Shown here: positions 56,697 to 64,000 of the stretch, one piece after another
Position numbering within the stretch: position 1 is the first letter of the stretch
Layout of the letters: the number at the start of each line of letters is the position of its first letter
Notes under the pieces: generated by a model
The model's input: the letters and a program-made list of their open reading frames with translations, nothing else
Told to the model about the DNA's origin: nothing
The model's database searches: none
DNA from: Acidobacteriota bacterium
GTDB lineage: Bacteria > Acidobacteriota > Blastocatellia > Pyrinomonadales > Pyrinomonadaceae
Direction: 5' to 3'
DNA: 64,000 nt
NCBI GenBank assembly: GCA_019239425.1
Contig: JAFAZX010000024.1
Span: 22,500-86,499 of the forward strand
Position numbers and translations under genes: made by a program

Positions 56697-57539
56697 ATGA
56701 AGAGAGTCGTGGAAGTTTTGGGTTGGCTCACGGCGGTCGCACTCTTCGCGTTCGCGAGCCACGCGGTCTTCGCCGCCGCGGGCGTGCGGGCCGGAGCGGC
56801 GGCGGCGCAGGAGTCGCGGCCCGCGCCGTCCGTCGAGTCGCTGCTGAGCGTGCTGAGGAAGGGCGACAGGCAGGCGCGCGAGCAGGCCGTCGAGGAGCTG
56901 AAGCGCCTCGGCCCCGCGGCCGCGCCGGCCCTGACGGAGTTCCTGAACGTCGAGAGGAAGGCCGGGCGCGCCTACGCCGCCGAAGCGCTGCTGGGCATCG
57001 AGCCGAAGAACGAACTGGCCCTCCGCGTCCTCACCGGGGTCGCGCTCAAGGGCGACGGCGACGAGGTGCTCGAGGCCGCCGTGGCCCTGGCCGAGCACGA
57101 CCCGGACAGCGCGGTCGCCGTCCCGCGGCTCGTCAAGATGGCCTCGAAGTTCATCCTCATCCCGACGAACACGAACGTGGTGAGGCAGCGCGAGGCGGCC
57201 TACGCGCTGGGCATGACCACGCCCGGCGTGAGGGCGCTCGGGAAGCTCCTGGGCCACTGGGATCCCTGGGTGTGTGAAACCGCCCTCTTCGCGCTCGACG
57301 ACCTCACGGAGACGCTCGACCGCGCGGGGCCTGCGAAGCGCGCGGCGGTCAGGGAGATGATCCCCGCGCTGGTCAAGCTCCTCTCGGACAAGGACAAGGT
57401 CGTCCGCGGTATGGCCGCCGAAGTCCTCGGACAGATAGGCGCGGACGCGGTGCCGGAGTTGAAGAGGGCGGCGGCGGACGGCGACAAAAAGCTCGCGCCC
57501 GCCGCGGCCGAGCTCCTGAAACGAATGGGTCGAAGTTAA
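56697..57539 (+). CDS. Exported or membrane-anchored HEAT-repeat protein
   Basis: The 280-aa protein has an N-terminal hydrophobic segment (VLGWLTAVALFAFASHAVFA). Helical HEAT-like repeats follow (LLSVLRKGDRQAREQAVEEL, VRGMAAEVLGQIGADAVPEL), typical of protein-binding scaffolds. I place the start at 56697 behind GAGGAAG. An in-frame ATG at 56640 would add 19 residues ahead of the hydrophobic segment and is also plausible. It is followed 57 bp later by another exported protein gene on the same strand. Confidence 0.8.
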   Translation: MKRVVEVLGWLTAVALFAFASHAVFAAAGVRAGAAAAQESRPAPSVESLLSVLRKGDRQAREQAVEELKRLGPAAAPALTEFLNVERKAGRAYAAEALLGIEPKNELALRVLTGVALKGDGDEVLEAAVALAEHDPDSAVAVPRLVKMASKFILIPTNTNVVRQREAAYALGMTTPGVRALGKLLGHWDPWVCETALFALDDLTETLDRAGPAKRAAVREMIPALVKLLSDKDKVVRGMAAEVLGQIGADAVPELKRAAADGDKKLAPAAAELLKRMGRS

Positions 57540-57593
57540 CCCCTGACACGCGCCCGCGACGAACTGGCCGGCGCAGACTTGAGGAGGTGACGA

Positions 57594-58037
57594 ATGACGA
57601 AGGGAATGCTCAGATGTCTGGCGGCGCTCGTGCTGCTCTCGTCGGCAGTGGCGGCGCCCGCGGCGTTCGCGGGAGGCGTCGGGAACGAGCAGGGCCACAA
57701 AGAAAAGCTCGTGGCCCACTTAAAGAAGGCGCAGGCCGAGCAACGCCGAGTCGAGGTCAGTCTCAGGAACGGGGCACACCTGCTCGGCAAGGTCGGCGAG
57801 GTGCGCGAGCGGGGCTTCACCTTAGAGCCGGACGACAGGGCCGAGGCGGACGCGCTGAAGGCGAAGAGCATGGTCGCCGCCGTCCTCTACGAAGAAGTCT
57901 CCTCCGTGCAGTACCCTTCGAAGACGAGGAAGTTCTTCAAGGGGCTCGGACTCGGGTTCAGGTTCGCGGGTGAGTTCGCCGCCTTCCTGCCGGTCTACGG
58001 CGTGCTGGCGCTGCTCGGCGAACTACCCTCGTGCTGA
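57594..58037 (+). CDS. Exported hypothetical protein
   Basis: The 147-aa protein has a signal peptide (CLAALVLLSSAVAAPAAFAGG). A small beta-rich segment follows (RRVEVSLRNGAHLLGKVGEV, RGFTLEPDD) resembling an SH3/Sm-like barrel, and the C-terminus is hydrophobic (FAAFLPVYGVLALLGELP). I do not recognise the family. A strong GAGGAGG Shine-Dalgarno precedes the start. It is probably co-transcribed with the HEAT-repeat gene. Confidence 0.78.
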   Translation: MTKGMLRCLAALVLLSSAVAAPAAFAGGVGNEQGHKEKLVAHLKKAQAEQRRVEVSLRNGAHLLGKVGEVRERGFTLEPDDRAEADALKAKSMVAAVLYEEVSSVQYPSKTRKFFKGLGLGFRFAGEFAAFLPVYGVLALLGELPSC

Positions 58038-58061
58038 AACGACCCTTACGACCGAAAGCAA

Positions 58062-58091
58062 AGGGCGGCCAACTTCGAAGTTGGCCGCCCT
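58062..58091. terminator. Bidirectional terminator
   Basis: An exact 30-bp dyad (AGGGCGGCCAACTTCGAAGT onward) is flanked by AAAGCAA on the left and CGCTTTT on the right. It lies between convergent genes (57594-58037 and pckA). Confidence 0.88.
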
Positions 58092-58121
58092 CCGCTTTTC
58101 GACGCGAACGCCCCTTCTGCG

Positions 58122-59747
<1,626 letters not shown>

Positions 59748-59757
59748 AAGTTCTCCT

Positions 59758-59833
59758 GGTAAATGGTCAACGGTCAATGGTGAATAGTGCTTGAGTGCTT
59801 TTCACCATTCACTATTTACCATTCACTATTCAC
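59758..59833. repeat. Palindrome, GAATGGTGAATAGTAAATGG family (copy 2)
   Basis: Degenerate left arm (TGGTAAATGGTCAACGGTCA onward) and right arm (TTCACCATTCACTATTTACC onward). It lies 11 bp upstream of the pckA start codon, so its hairpin would be in the 5' leader. Related to 18171-18240. Confidence 0.85.
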
Positions 59834-59957
59834 TTCTTTGTTGAACTCTTGAACAAACGCGCCCCGGACGTAGGACAGGAGCGCGGGCCGGACGCTTCGG
59901 TGCGTGCGGGCTGGGCGCTCCTGTCTCGTTTCGGCCGGAGTGTGCGTCTGGCGTCGT

Positions 59958-60203
59958 TTATAGTTCGTCCTTCTTCCGCCGCTCCTCGACCAGCTCGCGC
60001 AGCGCGACGGCGAGGTCGCGCGCGGCGCGCTCCAGGCGGTCGGCGCAAGCCTCGAGCTCGTCCACGCCGCCGGGGCTCGTGCGCGCCGCCACCGCGGCCA
60101 GCGCGTCCTCCGTCTGCAAGTTCAGGCGTTCCGCCGCCGACTGCACCTCTTGCTCCGCGCGCGTGAGCGGCTTCGAGGGAGAAGTTGAACCTTTTGTGCT
60201 CAC
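59958..60203 (-). CDS. Small helical hypothetical protein
   Basis: The 81-aa protein from GTG 60203 is almost wholly helical and charged (EQEVQSAAERLNLQTEDALA, ELEACADRLERAARDLAVAL), and ends with the basic RRKKDEL. It is likely a coiled coil; the function is unknown. The frame is open upstream to a TTG at 60293, but that part lacks coding character. Confidence 0.55.
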   Translation of the reverse strand: MSTKGSTSPSKPLTRAEQEVQSAAERLNLQTEDALAAVAARTSPGGVDELEACADRLERAARDLAVALRELVEERRKKDEL

Positions 60204-60345
60204 CAAATTCAGCCCTGCTTGTCCGATAGGATTGCTCGGCCCGGCGACCGCCCGGCCCGCGCGCCCCTGAGTGTTCCCGGCGCGCCCAAACAAGATAACA
60301 GAATGAGTTCGACTACGCCATCTCTACACCACCCGCGCGCACATT

Positions 60346-60750
60346 TCAAGCGCGCGCGCCCTTCAGTTCGATAACGTTCCCTTCCGGGTCCTTGAGGTAG
60401 AGCGAAGGGCCTTCGCCCTCCGCGCCGTAGTTGTTGTAGAGCTGACTCGCCTCGACGCCGTGTGAGCGGAGGTGACGGCGGATCTCCTCTTCGTCGAAGG
60501 GTTCGACGCGGAGGCAGAGGTGATCCATGTTGCGCCCCTCCGCGGCGGGCGCGGCGCCGCCCTGTCGGCCCAGCTCGCCGTCCACCGAGATGAGGTCGAT
60601 GAGCGACGCGCCCGCGCGCACGTGCACGAGGCCGAGGTCGTCGCGCCTCTTCTCGACCGCGCAGCCGAGCACGTCCCGGTAGAAGCCGACCATCCGTTCG
60701 AGGTCGCGTGCGCGGACGACGACGTGGTCTATGCCTTTGATGCCGAACAT
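60346..60750 (-). CDS. VOC-family (glyoxalase-like) protein
   Basis: The 134-aa protein has the paired beta-alpha-beta-beta-beta modules of the vicinal oxygen chelate fold. Candidate metal ligands are His9 (IKGIDHVVVRARD), a His in NMDHLCLRVEPF and the C-terminal Glu in YLKDPEGNVIEL. It could be a dioxygenase, isomerase or resistance-type protein; the substrate cannot be told. Confidence 0.88.
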   Translation of the reverse strand: MFGIKGIDHVVVRARDLERMVGFYRDVLGCAVEKRRDDLGLVHVRAGASLIDLISVDGELGRQGGAAPAAEGRNMDHLCLRVEPFDEEEIRRHLRSHGVEASQLYNNYGAEGEGPSLYLKDPEGNVIELKGARA

Positions 60751-60883
60751 AAGCGCCCCCTCCGTCGGGACTCAAGTCTCAAAAAGAGCCCGACGAATAT
60801 AACGCGGGAGGAGGGCGGCGCGAGGATCAAACTTCACGGCGGCGCTTTTGCCTTCGGCGGCGGGTTTTGTTATTCGTGAGGTG

Positions 60884-61531
60884 ATGAGCCTGATGCCGGC
60901 GAGGGAACAGTTCACGGAAGAGGAGTGGCGCGTCGTCGCCGCGCACCGCACACCCGCGCGCGTTCAGCGCCTTCTCACGGCGTTGAAGTACAACCGCGAG
61001 CGCGAGGGCGGGACGCTGCGCAGCTTCCGCGAAGTCCTGCGCCGCGGCGAGGCGCACTGCCTCGAGGCGGCGCTCGCGGCGGCCGTCATCCTCGAACAGC
61101 ACGGCTACCCGCCGCTGCTCTTAAGTCTCGAATCGCAGGACAGGCTCGACCACGTCGTCTTCGTCTTCCGCCGCCGCGGGCTGTGGGGTTCCGTGGCCCG
61201 CTCGCGCGACCTCGGGCTGCACGGGCGCCGCCCCGTGTTCAGGAGTCTGCGCCACCTCGCCTACAGCTACTTCGAGCCTTACGTGGACTCGACGGCGCGC
61301 ATCACGGGCTACGGGCTGTCGAGCCTGTATGAGCTGGGCGGCTACGACTGGCGCTTCTCGCCGCGCAACGTCTGGAAGGTCGAGCGCCACCTGCAGGAGC
61401 TGCCGCACAAGCCGCTCCCCTCCTCCGAACGCCGCTACCGCCGACTCCTCGCGCGCTACGAAGAGTTCCACGCGCGCCACCCTGACCGCTCCCCCGACTA
61501 CTTCGAGAGTAAAGTGACGTGGATGAGATAG
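60884..61531 (+). CDS. Transglutaminase-like superfamily protein
   Basis: The 215-aa protein from ATG 60884 has a candidate thiol-protease-like triad: Cys in RGEAHCLEAALAAAVILEQH, His in RLDHVVFVFRRRG, and a later Asp/Asn. The layout (GxxHCxEGAxxAAxxL) is that of small bacterial transglutaminase-like proteins. An aromatic C-terminal half (LAYSYFEPYVD, YDWRFSPRNVWKVERHLQEL) appears to be family-specific. The function is unknown. The open frame begins at a TTG further upstream (60848), but GTGAGG just before 60884 supports this start. Confidence 0.78.
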   Translation: MSLMPAREQFTEEEWRVVAAHRTPARVQRLLTALKYNREREGGTLRSFREVLRRGEAHCLEAALAAAVILEQHGYPPLLLSLESQDRLDHVVFVFRRRGLWGSVARSRDLGLHGRRPVFRSLRHLAYSYFEPYVDSTARITGYGLSSLYELGGYDWRFSPRNVWKVERHLQELPHKPLPSSERRYRRLLARYEEFHARHPDRSPDYFESKVTWMR

Positions 61532-61533
61532 AA

Positions 61534-61601
61534 AGGGTGTTGGGTGTCGGGTGCTGGGTTTTGGTTTTGACCAGTACCCAGCACCCGACACCCAACACCC
61601 T
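61534..61601. repeat. Palindrome, GGTGTTGGGT family (copy 5)
   Basis: Perfect 26-bp arms at 61534-61559 and 61576-61601 (AGGGTGTTGGGTGTCGGGTG onward), directly after the transglutaminase-like stop codon. Confidence 0.92.
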
Positions 61602-61610
61602 CGAAAGAGT

Positions 61611-61642
61611 GCGGGGCGTGCCCTCCCCAGTGCACGCCCCGC
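61611..61642 (+). terminator. GC-rich hairpin downstream of transglutaminase-like gene
   Basis: The arms GCGGGGCGTG (61611-61620) and CACGCCCCGC (61633-61642) are exact complements. There is no T-tract; it may help end transcription. Confidence 0.6.
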
Positions 61643-61872
61643 GTCCGTGGGCACAGGCGACGTGACCCCGGCCCGAACTGCGAAAGCTACCGGGGCCGCC
61701 GTGCCGAGGTTGATTATCCGCAAAGTCGAAAATCCCGCGACGCGGGCAACAACAGGGAGCGCGCGTGTCGCGTGCCCCGGACGCCTGTGTCTCTCCCAAC
61801 CCCCGCGCGTGTGGCTAACCACATTGACCTGCGCCCGGCCCCGCGCGATTGTTAGCCGTCAGTCGTTTGCGT
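61643..61872. other. Gene-free stretch before exported hypothetical gene
   Basis: No gene or clear repeat is seen here. It probably contains the promoter for the genes from 61886 onward. Confidence 0.45.
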
Positions 61873-61885
61873 GAGGAGGGGCGTG

Positions 61886-62638
61886 ATGAGCTTCATGTCG
61901 GCTTTGACGAGAATCGTCGTCGGGACGAGCAGGTTAGGCGACCACATGCTCAAGCAGAAGGTGAGCGGCATCATCGTCGCCGTCATCGCCTTCGCCTGCG
62001 GCGCTGGGCTCGCCCACGCGCTGAAGGCCGAGCCGCCGGCCCGCGGCGTTGTGATCGCCGTCGCGCCGAAGCCGGCCGACGCGGCGCGGGCCGAGGTGCG
62101 GATGCAAGACACGGCGGCGCGCGCGTCCGAAGACGCCGTCTTCGAAGGGCGTTACGAGAACAACGTCTACGGCTACTCGGTCGAGATACCGGCCGGGATG
62201 GTCGGCCTCGGCGCGCGGCCGCCCGCGCCGCAGCACGGATTCGGCATCGACCTCGACGCCCCGCGCTCGATAAGTTGGGTTCGCGGAGAGGGGTTCCCGA
62301 AGTCCTACGTCTACGTGGACGGCAGCTACAACACGCTCGAATGGGAGCATCTCGACGATGCGGTCGAATCGCGCCTCGGGTTCCTCCGAGAGAAGGGCGA
62401 GGATGTCCGCCTGCTGAGCCGGACGCCGACGCGCCTCGGCGGCCTGCGGGCCGTGCGCGCCGTCGCGCGGTACGGGGTGAACGGTGTCGAGATGGTGAGC
62501 GACGAGACGGTCGCCTTCGGCGACGGCGGCTCGCCCGTCTACACGCTCAGCCTGAGCACGCCGCTCACGAAGTACGAGTGGGACAGGCAGACCCTCGAAG
62601 CGATGCTGAAGAGCTGGCGTTTGCAACCCGCCGAGTGA
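61886..62638 (+). CDS. Exported hypothetical protein
   Basis: The 250-aa protein from ATG 61886 is preceded by GAGGAGG at 61873-61879. A hydrophobic segment (VSGIIVAVIAFACGAGLAHA) lies about 22 residues in and looks like a signal or anchor; an ATG at 61946 would give a more standard signal peptide. The mature part has YENNVYGYSVEIPAGMVGLG, SYVYVDGSYNTLEWEHLDDA and a C-terminal LEAMLKSWRL. This fits small periplasmic proteins that end in a LxxMLxSW helix. The family is not recognised. A second exported protein gene follows 53 bp later. Confidence 0.78.
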   Translation: MSFMSALTRIVVGTSRLGDHMLKQKVSGIIVAVIAFACGAGLAHALKAEPPARGVVIAVAPKPADAARAEVRMQDTAARASEDAVFEGRYENNVYGYSVEIPAGMVGLGARPPAPQHGFGIDLDAPRSISWVRGEGFPKSYVYVDGSYNTLEWEHLDDAVESRLGFLREKGEDVRLLSRTPTRLGGLRAVRAVARYGVNGVEMVSDETVAFGDGGSPVYTLSLSTPLTKYEWDRQTLEAMLKSWRLQPAE

Positions 62639-62691
62639 GGCTGCACAATGTCCCCCGCCAGTCGAAGAGTCTCCTCGACGCCGGCCCGCCG

Positions 62692-63654
62692 ATGTCCATC
62701 CTGACCGCCGAAGCGATTTCCTGCGAGCGCGCGCCGCGCGCCGGCCGCGCGCCGCGCCTCGGCCTCCTGCTGGCGCTCGCCGCGCTCTCTCAGACGGCCT
62801 GCGCCGCGCGCGCGGTGCCGCCGCAGGCGCCCGAGGCGTTGACGCCGCTGCCCGTGGCGAAGGCCGCACCCGCCGAGGTCAACATCGGCGACTCGCTCGT
62901 CCGCGAGGACGAGTTGACCTACAAAGGTTACACGGTGCGGAAGTACTACAAGGATGTCAGGGAGAGAGAGGTGCCGGGCGGTCGCGTGGAGGTCGCTTAC
63001 GCCGCCCTCGAACGCGGGGGGAAGACCGTGCGGAGCTTCGACGCGGGCGTCTACAGTGGCTTCGGGAACTCGGTCAAGTTCGGCCTCTTCCCCTTCCTCG
63101 GCGGCGAAGAGAAGCAGCTCGTCATCTCGCAGGACGCGCCGCGCGCGGGGGCGCAGTGGGTCGTCAGCCTTTCGCCGCGCCCGCGGGTCATCTACGACGG
63201 CCCCGCGTTCGAGGCGGGCCGCGAGTACGAAGACATGGGCGTCGCCGACCTCGACGGCGACGGCGTCTACGAGATCGCCGTGCCCGTCTGCCGGTTCTAC
63301 GGCTTCCGCGGTTGGGCGACGGCCGACACGCCGCTCCCGCTGGCGCTCTTCAAGTACGACGCGAAGGCGGGTAAGTACCTCCCGGCCAACCGACTCTTCC
63401 GCGGACACCTTCTTAAAGACGTTGAGCAGGAGAAGTCGAAGGTGAGCGGGCCGGAGACGCGCGAGTCGCACACGGCCGGAGTGCTCTCGGTAGTCCTCGA
63501 CTACGTCTACGCGGGCGAGGAGCGCGCGGGCTGGGAGTTTTACGACGCGGCGTACAAGCTGCCGGACAAGGCCGCGTTGAAGAGAGACACGGAGGCCGCG
63601 CTGCGCGCCGACCCCGTCTACCGCTACATCTACCAGCCGGCCCCCCGAAGGTGA
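62692..63654 (+). CDS. Exported hypothetical protein with FG-GAP-like segment
   Basis: The 320-aa protein starts at ATG 62692, with a signal peptide (RLGLLLALAALSQTACAARA) that could be type I or a weak lipobox (QTAC). It contains VADLDGDGVYEIAVPVCRF, a calcium-loop pattern of FG-GAP/VCBS repeats, and a C-terminal domain with SVVLDYVYAGEERAGWEFYD. The function is unknown. It precedes a response regulator gene by 9 bp and is probably in its operon. Confidence 0.75.
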   Translation: MSILTAEAISCERAPRAGRAPRLGLLLALAALSQTACAARAVPPQAPEALTPLPVAKAAPAEVNIGDSLVREDELTYKGYTVRKYYKDVREREVPGGRVEVAYAALERGGKTVRSFDAGVYSGFGNSVKFGLFPFLGGEEKQLVISQDAPRAGAQWVVSLSPRPRVIYDGPAFEAGREYEDMGVADLDGDGVYEIAVPVCRFYGFRGWATADTPLPLALFKYDAKAGKYLPANRLFRGHLLKDVEQEKSKVSGPETRESHTAGVLSVVLDYVYAGEERAGWEFYDAAYKLPDKAALKRDTEAALRADPVYRYIYQPAPRR

Positions 63655-63663
63655 GCGAAAGAA

Positions 63664-64000
63664 GATGCCCATCCTGATCGCAGAGGACAACGTCGCCCAG
63701 CGCCGCTACCTGCGCGAGCTGCTCGAGAGAGAGTTCGCCACGCACGCCCCCGTCATCGAGGCCGCCGACGGCGAGGAGGCCGTCAGCTGTGCTCTGAAGG
63801 AGAGGCCCGAGCTGTGCGTCTTCGACATACAGATGCCGCGCCTCTCGGGCGTGAAGGCGGCGCGCGCCGTCTGGCGCGACTTCCCCTCGGCGCGCATCAT
63901 CTTCTGGACGCAGTTCGCGCACGAGGTCTACATCAACGAGCTGCGCAAGATCGTCCGCTCGGTCGAGCCGCAGCCCGCCTACGGCTTCATCCACAAGAAC
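63664..64000 (+). CDS. Response regulator (receiver domain), C-terminus cut by window edge
   Basis: At least 112 residues. It has a receiver domain with an acidic pocket (ILIAEDNVAQRRYL), phospho-Asp in LCVFDIQMPRLSG, Thr in IIFWTQ, and Lys in YGFIHKN. The output domain lies beyond the window. It begins 9 bp after the exported protein gene, so it is co-transcribed with it. Confidence 0.9.

Noticed and set aside
61849..62691. Upstream extension of the exported protein at 62692 over the preceding gene
   Set aside because: Frame-shifted shadow of the gene at 61886-62638; the signal peptide starts at 62692.

Overview
The window is 64 kb of GC-rich bacterial chromosome. Its features are long GC-biased genes, many exported beta-rich proteins, a fused 2-oxoglutarate dehydrogenase (Kgd type), TPR/CHAT, ankyrin and DUF11 proteins, a Uma2-type protein and many intergenic palindromes. 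Together these suggest an Acidobacteriota member, perhaps Blastocatellia; this is inference, since no rRNA or marker phylogeny is available here. I saw no tRNA, rRNA, CRISPR array or transposase.

Layout. 1-3045 is a 3'-truncated exported TPR-CHAT protease gene. 3071-6865 is kgd. 7074-14006 runs rightward: DinB-like protein, two alpha/beta hydrolases, a small P-loop kinase-like protein, an ankyrin protein, a Tat-exported small protein and an amidase. 14005-14387 is a composite palindromic element containing MITE copy A. 14805-15410 is an outer-membrane barrel gene. 15531-23076 runs leftward: CheA-like kinase, NusB, RibH, enoyl-CoA hydratase, metallo-beta-lactamase-fold hydrolase, 3-hydroxyacyl-CoA dehydrogenase and a rhomboid protease. 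23075-23440 holds MITE copy B and more palindromes. 23625-29741 holds a subtilase, an OmpA-like protein, Uma2, nitroreductase, TM2-like protein and a broken small membrane gene. 29869-34760 holds PEP carboxylase, an adhesin-like DUF4097 protein and PsuG.

34903-48203 is a leftward surface-protein locus: a degenerate receiver protein, a small DUF11-like exported protein, a 706-aa repeat protein, a 1892-aa DUF11/SdrD-like protein ending in an outer-membrane barrel, and a 1412-aa protein with nine DUF11 repeats. 48539-51326 is a two-gene module: an active P-loop ATPase translationally overlapped with a protein made of a STAND-like (probably inactive) domain plus TPRs. It resembles a split NLR-type conflict or signalling system and is the strongest candidate for an undescribed system. 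51598-56367 holds an NtrC-like regulator and an NtrB-like kinase separated by an opposite-strand propeller-like gene. The right end holds HEAT-repeat, pckA, glyoxalase-fold and transglutaminase-like genes, two exported hypotheticals and a truncated response regulator.

The most pervasive unexplained structure is at least five families of dispersed palindromes. They occupy most intergenic gaps, nest inside one another, abut start and stop codons, and in one case sit in frame inside the PAS domain of the histidine kinase gene at 55479-55568. Central metabolism in the window (Kgd, PEP carboxylase, ATP-type PEP carboxykinase, two beta-oxidation enzymes) fits an aerobic heterotroph with reversible C3/C4 interconversion.
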